From positions 28,762,001 to 28,826,000 of the forward strand of contig NC_071670.1 in the NCBI RefSeq assembly GCF_028554725.1: a stretch of 64,000 nucleotides of DNA, given 5' to 3'. A program made the translations under genes and the position numbers. The notes below the pieces were generated by a model that was not told the DNA's origin, searched no databases, and saw only the letters and a program-made list of their open reading frames with translations. The stretch is from Zeugodacus cucurbitae (Eukaryota > Arthropoda > Insecta > Diptera > Tephritidae). Shown piece by piece: positions 12,841 to 25,307 of this stretch; within the stretch, counting starts at the first letter, position 1; each line of letters starts with the position of its first letter.

Positions 12841-13042
12841 AGTTCTACAACACTCAATGGCTGCCACATATGAAGATAGGGGTCCCATACAAAATTTCCG
12901 GATCGAAATGTCCATATTTTATATTGTGTATTTCATTGTATTTCCATTCTTCTTCGTGAATATATTCGTGGCCTTGATTATCATAACATTTCAAGAGCAA
13001 GGCGAGGCTGAGTTGCAAGATGGTGAAATTGATAAGAACCAG
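12841..13042 (+). CDS. cac: cac exon: IIIS6
   Basis: One base completes Gln, then VLQHSMAATYEDRGPIQNF leads into IIIS6 (MSIFYIVYFIVFPFFFVNIF) and its cytoplasmic end (VALIIITFQEQGEAELQDGE), finishing IDKNQ. It ends in phase 0 at a GTGAGC donor at 13043. Next exon starts KSCIDFTIGARPLERYMPK, the III-IV linker. Confidence 0.95.
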
Positions 13043-14842
13043 GTGAGCTACATTAACTAATTTAATAGCCAAATAAGTTACGTATACCATATGTGTGTTG
13101 TAAAGCAATGTGCTTACAATCGTTACCACCTTAATCTAGAGCGTAGTGTCAATGTTGTGAATAAAAATCAAATTGGTTTTATACTTTATCATCTAAATAC
13201 AAATTTCTTCCGAAAATTTTTTAATTTGTGCATACTTAACTGCTTAATGTGTCAGTGAACATTTAAAAGTGTATATGTAAAATTTAGATTTTATAGTCAA
13301 CGCTTTTAAGACCAACCTACATTCAATAGCATAGTCTAGTTTTTAGTAAAGCCACAAGACACTACATCCAGTACATATCACCACTCCCGAATTCACACTA
13401 AACTAAATATTCCAAGCCAGTGATTTAGATATATCAGCATTTTAAATACAAAACAAATGATAAATACTCGTTAGAAATGTAGTCACGTTATCAAATACAG
13501 CTTGCATGCTTTTCTAAAAAAGCTATTATGTGCTTTTCAACAAATATAAAATACAGTTTACCGACATTGCCAAATGAGTACGTTACTCTTCCAGAACTAT
13601 AGGATATATTACACCATAGCAGCGTGGAAGAAAGTCCGTAACAAACGTTCGAGGTTTGTGCTAATTACGGCGCTTTTAATTTCACGTAAAGCTTTTAAAC
13701 TGAAAGCTGTAAACAATTCGCCAAATTACACATAATTTGTTTTTTTTTTTTTAGTTTAGTGCTAATGAATATATATAAATGTTGTACATTTACCGGAAAT
13801 TAAAGATTTTGAAACGAGTATTGCACTGCTTTTAAAATATTGAAAAGTAAAAGCTACTGCAATCACTCGTACATGGTTGAATATGCATAAATACATAAAT
13901 GTCACTTTAAATAATACAAAAAATACTATTTTTGTATATGATAATACATTTTTTTTTTAATATATATAACTAAACGTAGAAATAATAGTTTTAAACTAAT
14001 AAATTATAAGACTTAGTTATCGCACAATCACCTGTTTTCACAATCGAATACAATAATAAATATATACATCGATCACTACGTTTTCTATAGTAAGGATCGA
14101 GTAAGCATCTCATTTTATTTTCAACTAAATGTTAGAACTCAAATGAAATGCTCCCTTTCTTAACCTTATTACTCATCACTACACATTAATTAGTCTCATA
14201 ACGGGAGTGATTTTCGTTTAAGGTAGGAATAGGAATAAGTGTCGAATGATTATTTAATTTTTGCATTTAAGTTTTCTGCAAAATGATGCATAATATTATT
14301 GATAATTAACAAGGCTTGATACATACATTGTATGTATTGCAAATCAAATAATTATGCATAGAATCAGTATTAAAGAATTTCTTAAAAATTTACAACAACC
14401 AAAATTAAAGTAATGCCTTATTAATTGATAACTAACAAATACAATAATAATGTTACATATTTTTCACTCTCATTCAAAAATATTAATGAACTCAATTCAG
14501 AAATTCAGATTAATTCAAAGCCGAGCTTTGGAGTTAACTTTTATGGGCACTAATATGTATTTATATTTTGACAAACACGATATATTCGAGTTATAATTGT
14601 AGGAGAACTATATTCAATTTGTATTTCATATATGTATAGGGGTACGTTTATATAAATACATATGTACATAAGGTATATACAAATCCATCTTAACCTTAAA
14701 TATCACTGTATTTGTTCCATACATTTTTTATACCTTGTCGTAAAATTCAGCAATCATTGCATGATATGTGGCTTCCAAATTCCCTTTCCTCTCGCGAACT
14801 ATCTAAAATATTTGTTGATTAAAATTGTTGTCATAATTACAG
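13043..14842 (+). other. Intron; nothing recognised
   Basis: 1.8 kb of AT-rich intron with T and A homopolymers. I saw no repeat with clear ends and no coding exon. The acceptor has a normal TC-rich approach and ATTACAG. Confidence 0.8.
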
Positions 14843-15007
14843 AAATCCTGCATAGATTTCACGATAGGCGCGCGGCCGCTCGAACGTTATATGCCCAAAA
14901 ATCGAAACACGTTCAAGTACAAAGTCTGGCGCATTGTAGTGTCGACGCCATTCGAATATTTTATAATGATGCTAATTGTGTTCAATACTTTACTGCTTAT
15001 GATGAAG
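14843..15007 (+). CDS. cac: cac exon: III-IV linker and IVS1
   Basis: Fifty-five codons in phase 0/0: the III-IV linker (KSCIDFTIGARPLERYMPKN, TFKYKVWRIVVSTPF) followed by IVS1 (FEYFIMMLIVFNTLLLMMK). GTAAGT donor at 15008. The exon contains GGCGCGCGGCCGCTCG, a GC-rich patch that stands out. It is followed by a choice of two 37-codon exons for IVS2. Confidence 0.95.
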
Positions 15008-17347
15008 GTAAGTCCAAGTACACATACATATTTTACACACTCATATGAGCATATAGATATATTATATATATATAATTATATTATTAAATTTCATTTGTTT
15101 CGTTTGAGATGTTCATTTTCTTTAATTTATATTCATGGGTAGTGTTATGGACATTATTTAATTAAAAAAAAAACTAATAGTTTATCTAATTTTACTAATA
15201 TTATGCATAAATGCAAGCATATACCTAACTATGTACTCAGTGAATGCAGTCGTACACACATACATACATCGCATTACAACAAACATACACTAAAAGTACT
15301 GAAGAAGAGTTTTGTGAAAAAACAGTTTCAAAAAGGCAGTTTAATTTTTTTCGTGATTAAAAAAAAACAATTTTATATTTGTGTATTTATGTTGAACAAT
15401 AAAGCAAAATATAAATACTTGTTTGTGTAAATATTGCATGTAATACACAAAATGGTTTATAAATTTAAATAAAATTTGTTACAGTCGTTTTTGTTGTCTC
15501 ATCACTGCACCGACGTGTTCTGATTTCTTTATTTTACGGCTTCTTATAAATATGAAAGTAATTATGGTGAACTCTTTTGGTGTTGTCATTTTTAAAACAA
15601 TTTTATACCATGTGCCATATATAGCCTGTGTGTATTCAAGATACAAAAACGATTAATAATTTTAACTTTCAATTAAACTGTGTTTAGAACGAATAAATGG
15701 CAACAAACATAAAAGATAAACTTTACATCATTCATCGCCCCACAGCGTTAAGATAATATTCAAGGATTTGTGTACTTCTAAAATACCCACATTCTAAAAT
15801 AGATTCAATGTTGGAATCATTCTAACGTTGAAATATTCATTGCTTACTTTATCATGTAGTTATTAATTTTTATATTTCCGAGTATAGAGTATTATTCAAC
15901 ACTATTATAAAGGGTGATCCATTTCGAGGTTCCTTACTGATTTTAGAGAAAAACACAGAAAATTCAAATTTAATGACAAAATTTAAAGCATTTCGACTGG
16001 TAACTGGCGTATGACCCGCGTGATGTTTTGTCCAAGGCCTGAATCGAAGGGGATTGGGCGCATAGACTTTAGACATATGTACATACACGTGAATTTTCGT
16101 TTTAGGGTTGAATAATTTGTAAACGTTGTTCAGGCATAAGTCTTTCCATGATGAAATGCCAAACAATACTGAACAAAAATAACATGACAGTGTGCCACGA
16201 CTGACGCGTGTTTTGTCAAAAAACTTGGATCACCCGATATTATTGGTATCCTCATCTTGAATGCAAAATGTTTAGATATATATTTTCAATGTTGGATATA
16301 AAAATGTTCTCGCAATCTACTTCTCCCACACCCTTAAACTTTGACTCATGTCTACGCCAGTTATTTTATCAATTCGAACTTGCCCCTTTAATATTCTGTG
16401 TTAAAAGTTCTCATACTATACTATTAATATACGTTTCTCTCCTTTCCTCATAAATAAATAAATATTTTAAGAGAGAGTGTTACTTAAATTGAATTGTAGG
16501 TTATTATAAAGACCACAAGGCCTAATCTATATAGATTTTGAGAGATGTAAGTTTTGGTATTTAAAAAAATTTATAATAATTAAACTCGTGATGTATAAAA
16601 ATGTTAGGTTTGGAAAAATTACTTCATGATTGTTATGTGACACACCTAGCAATCATTCGTAGGAGGTTCACTATATTCCACACACATCATATGAATGTTG
16701 AATACAAAACAATAGTTCATTCAGGAAAATGTAAATTGAACAAGATAGTAGATAGGATACCTTTAGAAAAGAAAATATGAACTATAATAACATCCGTTAA
16801 TTAAAGCCGTTAATTTACAGACGTATACTGAATAATTTGAAGTGCAGTGAATCGCGGAGTTAAAATTGCACGAATTAAGTTTTGAAATTGCCTATCGTTT
16901 CCACGAATGGACTTTTTTCTGATCTCAGATCTAAATGATGGGTTCCCAGAAAGAAATTTAATGACGATGAAGAGGTAATCGCTGGGGGATAATAATTTGT
17001 TTTAAGAAACTCTTTGGATTTAATAAACACATGTACATTATTTTTATATTGTAAATAAATGCTGTTAACACTGAATAATGGTTACTATTTTGCAACTCTT
17101 TGTAAGTTTGTGTCAATATCTACTAACTGTTTAAACATGTGATCTTCATTTGATTTACTATACATTTATAAACTTATTTACTATGTTTCGCTTTATTCTA
17201 TCAGTGACATACATACATACTTGTATACATATCTATACCATGTAATAAATATTTCTGTATATTTTGGAGATTTTCAACTTGAAATCATTGGCTAACACAT
17301 TTTGCTTATACTAAACAATAAAAAAAAACTAATAATACATTCTGCAG
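15008..17347 (+). other. Intron with a short mariner-like element
   Basis: 2.3 kb intron with a TA dinucleotide tract near 15050-15080 and a 324-bp mariner-like nonautonomous element at 15912-16235. No coding exon recognised elsewhere. Confidence 0.75.
15912..16235. mobile_element. Short nonautonomous mariner-like element
   Basis: Inverted ends GGGTGATCCA (15912-15921) and TGGATCACCC (16225-16234) match perfectly. Near its right end it shares CATGATGAAATG and a following CATACTGA-like stretch with the mariner-type element at 59455-60384, whose ends are also GGGTGAT. It is too short (about 324 bp) to encode a transposase. The two are probably related families. Confidence 0.7.
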
Positions 17348-17458
17348 TATCATAACCAAGGTGAAATGTATGAGAAATCACTTAAATATATCAACATGGG
17401 ATTCACGGGGATGTTCAGCGTTGAGACTGTACTGAAAATCATAGGATTTGGCGTTAAG
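17348..17458 (+). CDS. cac: cac alternative exon A: IVS1-S2 loop and IVS2
   Basis: Exactly 111 nt, phase 0/0, between CTGCAG acceptor and GTAGGT donor. It encodes YHNQGEMYEKSLKYINMGF, then TGMFSVETVLKIIGFGVK, with the conserved acidic residue in S2 (FSVET). The exon at 19514 has the same length, phases and topology, so the two are alternatives: including both would duplicate IVS2. This is the version I associate with the usual fly cac protein. Confidence 0.94.
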
Positions 17459-19513
17459 GTAGGTGTCTCATGCACGAATGCTCGTGTATCCGAAACAATG
17501 ATACAGTTATTCTTATAATTGCTGTTTTAAAAAATGACAGTCGTCGTAAACATTTCAATAAACTTTTCTCAGCATTTTAACCGATGCTATAAAACTGTAT
17601 TCCGCTGAAATTTACAATGTAAAGTGTATGTAATCCACAATCAGGATTTATTATTTTTAAACATTTTTAACGGAGTACACATACAACCGGTCCACTATAT
17701 GAACAGGTAAGCTCTATACGGCACTATAGCATGTTAAACGTTTTTCTATTACTATATACTTCCGCTTTCAGTCTGCTTATACATAACTCCTAACAAAAGC
17801 ATGTACATATATATAAATGAAGCTTTGATTTTTGTGATGCACGACATTTAGCACCCTTTTAAGTTCAACTCATTTATACCAATATTATTTTTATTTTTTT
17901 ATTTTTCGATATTTTCAATGTAACAAATAAATCGAAATACACGCCAAAAGTTTTAGTTCTGAATATGCTTTAAATTTTGTAGTGCTTTGTTCTAAAATCC
18001 AAAAAACCAAAAATATGGCAGCACTGCCACCCATAAAGTGAAATATAGTTTAGCTCTGTACACAACCAAAAATGGGCTAAAAATGAATAAACAATTAAAT
18101 AGTCTTCGATCTTTCATTGCACCGCAAAAAATTTTTGAGCACTAACATCTTCTTAAAAAAAATTTAGATGAAAGTGAGAATTAGTTTAATTTAACAGTAG
18201 AGCAGTGGTGTATTAAGAGAAAGTACTGCAATCGCTTATTATTGTATCACTTATGGGATATCCCAATTTAATAACATATACCAGTTGTTTGTTCGATTCA
18301 ACGCTAAAGCGAATCGAAAGCATCAATTATTGCCGAATTCTTAATTAGTAACCTCACTAATTCTATGTTCAATTGCTATGTTCCAAATAACAAAATGTTT
18401 GCAAATATATAAAAAAAATTAATCCGGGTTTCTCTCTGTTTATTTCAACAACAAATTAGAATTCGTTAAAAAATGGCGAGCGCTTTATTTAAGTTTCCAA
18501 GTAAGATTTTTTCAAATAATTCTCATACTAGTTTCGTGCCATTAAGGGGTTACATATACATATCTTGCAGACATTTTTCCTTAGAATAGTTCTAAATTAA
18601 TTATTATGTATACGAGTTTTTGAAACTGCTACAGCAAATCTCCGGGAACACTTCCTTTAATTGCAGTTCGTTTGCTAGAGAAATTGGACTCCATTTTTTT
18701 TAAGCAACAGAGAACAAAGTATGATTAAATATTTTTTTATGATATGTAATATATATATTTTTTACTTGATAAAACCATACTTTTATAATTCTATAATTAT
18801 ATATTCAAAAGCTTTTAGTTTTTATCAAGGACAGACTACTGTAATGCAATGCTAACAAACCTACACATATACATGTTTACATTACCAATATACAACATAG
18901 TTTATACCGAATACAAAAAAATATTTAAAAACTGCATAATTGCTATCAGAGTTTTATAGTATACACCGAGCTTGCAACACTAGTTCATACACAATTCTAA
19001 TAGTAATGAAATAGAAAGAAATTATACTCATTCGGAATTTCTCTCTATGTTTTCTTAAAAATAAGCAAGAAAAAATGCTTAAATAATCCAGCAGAAATGT
19101 TGAAATATCATTTTTATCCTAATTATAATAAGAAAAAATATTAAATTAAATAAACATTAAATCAAGTTATATAATGCCTGCAGCCCATTTAATTATTTGT
19201 TGTTTATTTTGTTATATATTCTAAGTATTATACATTTTCATCGTTTCATTCGTCCATCTTATATTTGCTTTGGTATCTAGGAATATGTATTAAGAAAATA
19301 ATATTTGTTTTTTCTATGTGAAAATATTATACGTTAGTACATATTCTCAATACAAAACCAAACGTAAATCTGGCAAGTTGATTTATTTTTTCTTAGTAAA
19401 ATCTTTAAGTCACTCTTTCATGCAGTTGATTCATAGATGCTTATATTTTTTCTTTTCCCTTCCCCGAAAAAAAAACAAATCAAAATCATGTTGTTGATGA
19501 TATTTTTCTGTAG
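17459..19513 (+). other. Intron between alternative IVS2 exons; nothing recognised
   Basis: AT-rich sequence of 2.05 kb. An AG/GTAAGC at 17705-17712 looks like a recursive splice site but lacks a pyrimidine tract. No other exon seen. Confidence 0.75.
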
Positions 19514-19624
19514 TTTCATGATGCACCGCCAACTCATAGTGATATATTGACCTACATGAATCTGGTATTCACATTATTCTTCTTTTTGGAGACAATTGTG
19601 AAAGTAATAGCTTTTGGATGTACG
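19514..19624 (+). CDS. cac: cac alternative exon B: IVS1-S2 loop and IVS2
   Basis: 111 nt, phase 0/0, between a TTTTTCTGTAG acceptor and a GTAGGT donor. It encodes FHDAPPTHSDILTYMNLVF, then TLFFFLETIVKVIAFGCT. It aligns without gaps to the 37-residue product of the exon at 17348: same hydrophobic S2 pattern, same central Glu (FLET), same Phe-Gly near the end. Extracellular loop residues differ strongly. No stop or frameshift, so it is under constraint. Mutually exclusive use with the upstream exon is inferred from length, phase and domain duplication. Confidence 0.9.
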
Positions 19625-19946
19625 GTAGGTACAGCATTTGCCTAATTGGATTTAATGGAGTAATCAGTTTGCAGCATTTGCATAACACTATTATTAGTCA
19701 AAAATTAAAAAAAAAATAATAATAATTAATATGTAAATAAAATGTGTCCATTATGTGAAGCTGTGACACTCGGAAAACTGCCATTGTAAATTTCAGCCCT
19801 AGTTAGGGAACACAGATATGTGTTGTATACACCACACATATGTTCATATATAATAATTGTGACGTGGTTTTTACTTGCGTTTATCAAATGATTTTAAAAT
19901 TGCTTCATCAAACAGTTTGTTTAATAATAATTGCATTCCATTGCAG
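19625..19946 (+). other. Short intron; nothing recognised
   Basis: 322-nt AT-rich intron with GTAGGT donor and CATTGCAG acceptor. No repeat or exon seen. Confidence 0.8.
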
Positions 19947-20030
19947 AACTTCTTCAAAGATCCGTGGAATATTTTCGATCTCATTACCGTTGTGGGCAGT
20001 ATTGTCGATGCGCTTTGGATGGAGTTCGGG
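19947..20030 (+). CDS. cac: cac exon: IVS3
   Basis: Twenty-eight codons, phase 0/0: NFFKDPWNIFDLITVVGSIV then DALWMEFG. This is IVS3 ending in the extracellular IVS3-S4 linker. GTAATT donor at 20031. The next certain exon (32836) starts SNSINVGFLRLFR, 12.8 kb away. Any exon placed between must be in phase 0/0 to keep the frame, and the three microexons listed below all are. Confidence 0.95.
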
Positions 20031-20814
20031 GTAATTATTGCACACTCTTATACACACGCTTACGCAGCGTATTAATATGCTTAGCACTGTTCAAATTTTA
20101 AGTTTATATATTTCAAACTGTTGTCGGAAAAATAATAATTTCATGTTAAATAATTACTATACGAAAACGGTTGCTATGTTAGTTTTGAATATTGTCGTTA
20201 AGCAAGTTATGCATTTTAAGAATTCGAATTATATATGCCTATATATGTAATATTTTATAATTACTAATACATATAACTACAATAATGAATGGTTGCGTTC
20301 TGACGTTATGTACTGAAGCAGAAGTGAAAAATATTTACAACCAATTTAGGCCATACCTTAGTGGTATAGTTTCTAAGTTACCTCAAATAGAAAATACTCG
20401 TATTTACAATATACGCTATTTATTTATAACTGTTAACTTATTGATACTCTTGTTTGATGAGTCGCGCAATTAAAAAGTTTCAAAGTTTCTGCTTCCAAGT
20501 TAGAAAATTAAAAATTTATCACTTTCAAGAATTACACACAAACAATGTAATTACTGAATATTATGCGTCAACTGCGCAATTTTTTAAGGAATTCCAATAG
20601 TAATAGTAGTATCAAAAAAATTTAATGATGATACCACCTAGTATATATATTATGAATTACGTATGATATAGTATTTTCATATTTTTCAAATATTCAAAGC
20701 GTTTTGTACGTAAGTAAAACGAAATACTTACAGCAATAATAATTTCACTACGTATCTGAATAAACTCCGTATTTACGTATTCTCTTTAAGCAAGCACTTG
20801 CAATAATACTTAAG

Positions 20815-21529
20815 TCAATTTAACACATACATATGTCTATATAACATTGTGATGTATATACATATACATATATATATTTATATATATATTTACAATGAAT
20901 CACCGCGATAATTAATAATCATATGTCTTTTAATTTTCCTTTTTTCACATTTTATTTATGTACCATAACACAACCAAACCAAACCAAATACGAAATGGCG
21001 TCCCATGAAAACTGAAAAAACTAAACAAACCAAAAAAACCTATTAAAATGTTACACAAAAACTCTCACTTGAATATACTTATCATTCAAAATTTACTTTT
21101 CGAATTGAAAAAACTAAAAACACATTTCGAAAATTCTACACATTCGTCAACATACAACAACGAATATGTGCACAACATATTAAAACAATTGTAAAATCAC
21201 CAAATACAAACACGTACACAAATTTGACACGAATATCTCTACGAATATTGTCCTTTCCTCTGTGTAAACAAATATGTATTATGCAAAACGAACAAACTAA
21301 AATGCTTAAAACTATTGAAAACTTTCTGTATTTTAAAACTAAATTTTTTGCTGTCGTTTAAAAATTCTCTTTCATCAAACGAAACATACAATCAAACAAT
21401 TCGTTGAAACCTACCAACATTCGCAATCACAACAACATTCAATAATCAATCAATCAATAAAAACCTAATCTGAACAACTATCCTCTACAAATACTCATCT
21501 ACTACAACTACAACTAAAATTACAACACC
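20815..21529 (+). promoter_or_regulatory. 715-nt AG-exclusion zone before microexon 1
   Basis: No AG occurs from 20815 to 21529, checked line by line including line joins. The last upstream AG is at 20813-20814 and the next is the acceptor at 21530-21531. Early in the zone, AATTAATAAT at about 20910 followed by TCTTTTAATTTTCCTTTTTTC (about 20925-20945) looks like branch point plus pyrimidine tract, about 600 nt before the acceptor. The last 500 nt are rich in A and C. Confidence 0.75.
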
Positions 21530-21531
21530 AG

Positions 21532-21537
21532 CACGAT
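21532..21537 (+). CDS. cac: cac candidate microexon 1, 6 nt (His-Asp)
   Basis: CACGAT lies between a CCAG acceptor, the first AG after 715 AG-free bases, and a perfect GTAAGT donor. Phase 0/0 adds His-Asp between EFG (IVS3) and SNSINVGF (IVS4). Vertebrate CaV2.1 and CaV2.2 have 6-nt exons (NP, ET) at this linker that shift voltage-dependent gating, which is established knowledge. That this fly site is used is inference. The main doubt is the lack of a local pyrimidine tract, which the distant branch point would explain. Confidence 0.7.
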
Positions 21538-22815
21538 GTAAGTACAAAACACTTATTACACTAATACGATAATCATAAAATTGTTTTTGTATTTGTAAAA
21601 TTTTATGAGTGTTTTTCGTTAAAACTCCTAATCTCTTTCAACATACGCGTATACTTTATTGCCACTGTGTGCTTATGTTCCCTTCGGTGTGTATATATAC
21701 ATTTTTAGTTTAGAATGCTATGAACCTGATTGAGCGTTAGTCACCACTAATCCTGCGCTTTAAATCTAGTTACTATCAATTTAGAAAATTGTGAAAAAAT
21801 TAGTTAGAAAATCGTGTTTATTTTCTGGAATTTCCATACTTTTTACTCTCACTGAAAGAAAAAAGTGCTTTCTTCGCCGCTTTTAATCAAATTCATTCCC
21901 GTCAGCTTGTGTTATAATGGATCTTGCTTTATTAGGTCATCCCTAAATATTAGTGCTTAGCTGCTAAAAGGTTGACCTAGTGTCAAACTCCTTGCTTAAA
22001 TGTGTAAATGTGCTTAAAAAATAAAATATAAATTTCTGGAAGGACTTTCTACCAGACGAGTGATTGGTTAATAATCAATTAAATTTGCAAGCGTGCCTGA
22101 AGATAGCCAATAGTGTATTCCTGTTTTAGTAATTGAAAGTACTACAACTCCCTCATCTCTGCGTATAAACTGTTTATCCGAATTAAATTTAATTAAAATG
22201 GGAAATATTATTTTTTGAGACTTAGCAGGAAGGCTGCTTTATACTTTCCATAAAGCATATGTTTTGGCACAATTTCATTAGCTCTCGCTGGAATTAAATG
22301 ATATCGACCCCGTTTTTCTAGTTTCCCAGTCGGTTAAGCTCTGTTCCTCCGGCTTTCATCATTCGTCTTTATCAAAGGAGACTAACAGCACCCCGTTATT
22401 TTCATTTCATTTTCATTTCTCATTGTTTGTACTTTCACTAATGCATCCAAGATAAAACAATAATATTTGTTCACATTTCTTATTACATGTAAACAGCAAA
22501 CATTAACCGAGTACTAACTTATTCTATACTAGCAGTTATAAGTGTACATTGTATTTTTATTTTCATATTTTCATTTATGGAATGCTCTTACAAGTAATTA
22601 TTGAGATTTTCCAACTTGCTTATATACAAACTTACTTAAATAACTACTTGCCTTACTACAATTTATGCTATATTTGAGTTTATCTACGAAAAGTTGTAAG
22701 TCTAACCTTTTGCTGTAAGTAGAACAATGAACATTTACAAAAACAAAACCATTAATATTTATTTGAGAAGTCGACACACATTCTGTTTGTATTTTCGAAG
22801 CAAAAGCATATACAT

Positions 22816-24559
22816 TAGGGTGGAGCGATTTTACTTTTCTTTTGATTTTTGCTTCGGCATTCCTGTAGAAAGTTGTTGTTTTAAGTAAAAATGAAACACA
22901 AGAAAAATCAGTAATCTCGTGCTATGTTTAGAGGTGCCCCCATCGAAATGATGTTTGGACAATTTATATCGAATTCGCAAACATTTGATAAGCGATATTT
23001 GACGTTCTTAGCGATGTAAGATATGAATAAATGACCTGAAAACATGCGTGTTATGTTTCAGTGGGAGGGGGGGTATTACTTTCTTTACCCCCACCGATGG
23101 AGTGACAGTGACTTTTATTTGTGATGCTTGTAGCATGGTTTGCCGGAGAAGTTACCTGTTTCTCAAATACCTAAATGGTATCTGTTCATAAAACATGAAT
23201 TAAAGCCCGATAAAACAACAAAGGAGCCGACAGTTCGTGAAATATCTGAAAGATTAGGACTTGTAGCTGTTTAAAAGGGTGTCGTGTTCCAAAGGTGGAA
23301 GGAAGTTTTTTTCTCGACCAAAGCTCAACCAGGAAAATTGTGATATGCGGTGTCGATATAGTTGCAACTGTGAAGAATAAGAAAAAAACAAGATAGAAAA
23401 GAAAGAAGTTTATCGCGTAGCACAGAGGTACACTATTTTGACAAGCCCTGTTGTTCTTGTTCTTTGGCTGATGTCTTTTCTATTGAAAGCAGCAGCTCAT
23501 GTGATAATTTTCTCGTACCATCTAGTCCTAACCAAAAGGACCCAGTACAGGTTAAGGGACAATTATTACCACCTTTGCAAAAAAGAGATTAAATTTAATG
23601 TCATTAGCCCTTGCGTGTGATCGTACTGGGGTCTCCGACAGACTCGCTGCCATTATAGCTTCTTCTGTCTTAAAAGACGTTGGTATTATTTCATCGAACG
23701 ATCCTAGTTGTGCCATTGATCGTTCAATGTTGCGCCGTGAAAGAACTAAGGTGATCAACTTTATAAGAAGCGGACTGCAATAAAATACTTAGTGGGTTGT
23801 ATTTCGACGAAAGGAAGAATAAGACTGTGGTTCGTTTTGATAAAGAAGGGATATTTTACAGAAAACGGCAGATAGAGGATCATTATAGGATTTTATAGGA
23901 ACAAGGAATCAACTAGTATTTAGTTCATGTCACCTGTAAGTCGGAGACAGCTAAAAATCCCTATATTATTAAAATCTTCTCATTGCCATGATTGGTGACG
24001 ACAGATAGATTATAAGGGATATTGCATATCGATGAATTGTAAAAACATTCTCTGATCTTGCTCGAAGACTTCGAATGTTGAAAGCACCTGCATTCAACTT
24101 CAATGCCAAAGATTACACTGACATTATTATGTGGCGAGACTGTGATATAAGTGAGCCACCTCTAACTTGAAATATGACTGATGAAACCTTGAAAGACATT
24201 GGTACATGCCACACCCAAGCCGCGGAGCGCTGCATCAAGTTGGAACGGAAGCATCGAGTGCGGCTTGTGAGGAAAACAAACGCGTCAACAAATGTATTAT
24301 TTCAATACATAAAAACAGTTTGATGTGTAATTGGTATTTGAGTAATGTGAGAGAATATTTTTCTTAATAAATGTTTAAAATTCAAATTTTTATTAATATT
24401 CGACCGTACTGCGGCACCTAAAAAATTTAAAACAGTTGACGCGTTTGTTGTTTGTTGACGCGTTTGTTTTCCTCACAAGCCGCACTCGAAACTTTTGATT
24501 GCTATGCTGTTAAGAAACAAAAACAAAATTTTTTCTACATACATTGTCGCTCCACCTTA
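22816..24559. mobile_element. hAT-like DNA transposon with perfect 8-bp target duplication
   Basis: Ends are TAGGGTGGAGCGA (22816-22828) and, inverted, TAAGGTGGAGCGA (24547-24559), 12 of 13 identical. Both sides carry ATATACAT (22808-22815 and 24560-24567), a perfect 8-bp target duplication. Eight-base duplications fit hAT or P superfamilies; the TAGGG start favours hAT. The interior (1,744 bp) has broken + strand frames, for example 23598-23783 with LALACDRTGVSDRLAA, but no transposase I can name, so the element is probably nonfunctional or carries an unrecognised protein. Confidence 0.85.
24255..24488. repeat. 38-bp perfect inverted repeat inside the hAT-like element
   Basis: Bases 24255-24292 are the exact reverse complement of 24451-24488 (arm begins CGAGTGCGGCTTGTGAGG), with a loop of about 158 nt. 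A shorter extra copy of the inner end, GTTGACGCGTTTGTTG, sits directly beside the right arm at about 24435-24450. It may be a nested insertion or a subterminal palindrome of the host element. Confidence 0.9.
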
Positions 24560-24729
24560 ATATACATAAGTATATTAATTAAAGGATTTGGTTAAAAATT
24601 TGGAAAAGAATGTTCATGAACATTTCAGGTTAAAAATCGTGCTAAAATTCTTTTGAAAACTATAAAAAAAATACAGTTTAGTATATGCATATTCATATAT
24701 TACATTGATTTGCCTTATACTAATTTGAG

Positions 24730-25305
24730 AAACTTTTGAAAATTTATATTTTTGCTTTACAAAACATGCATTTCCACCGCCAACATTATCCAAACAACAT
24801 TATCATTGTTCAACAAAATTTATATCACTGACACATTTATGTGCAACATTTACACCGCAAATTATTTTTGAATAAATTGACACTATTAAATGACATGAAT
24901 CCTGCTGTAACACGTCACGAATCAAACACATCCAAAAATATGTATACAAATCGAAATACGGAAACCAACTGCTTTTGAATACTCGCACATGACACTCGCC
25001 TACAACAAATCAACACACCCTCATGCGAATGGAATTTGAACCGCTTCGATTTTGCTAAACGAATATCATTTAATTTACAACAATAAAAAAAAAAAAAAAT
25101 ATTAAACTATTATTTTGCATCACACTTAAATGTCGCCGCAACTACAACCTACAACCACAAATAATGTCAAACACACTCCAACATCACCACCACTGCCACC
25201 AAAACCATTGCTACTACACATGCCACCGTTTTCACCATGACCACCATACCCATTGCCACTGCCACAATCACAAACGCAACAACGAAATTGATAATCAAAT
25301 ATAAC
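24730..25305 (+). promoter_or_regulatory. 576-nt AG-exclusion zone before microexon 2
   Basis: No AG from 24730 to 25305. The flanking AGs are at 24728-24729 and the acceptor at 25306-25307. CTAAT at 24719-24723 and TTTTTGCTTTAC near 24750 could be the branch point and tract, about 560-590 nt away. The 3' part is very rich in CCACC/CAAC. Its complement gives a chance glycine-rich minus-strand frame. Confidence 0.7.
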
Positions 25306-25307
25306 AG

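Noticed and set aside
17705..17712. AG/GTAAGC resembling a recursive splice site
   Set aside because: No pyrimidine tract upstream and the intron is only 2 kb; chance is enough.
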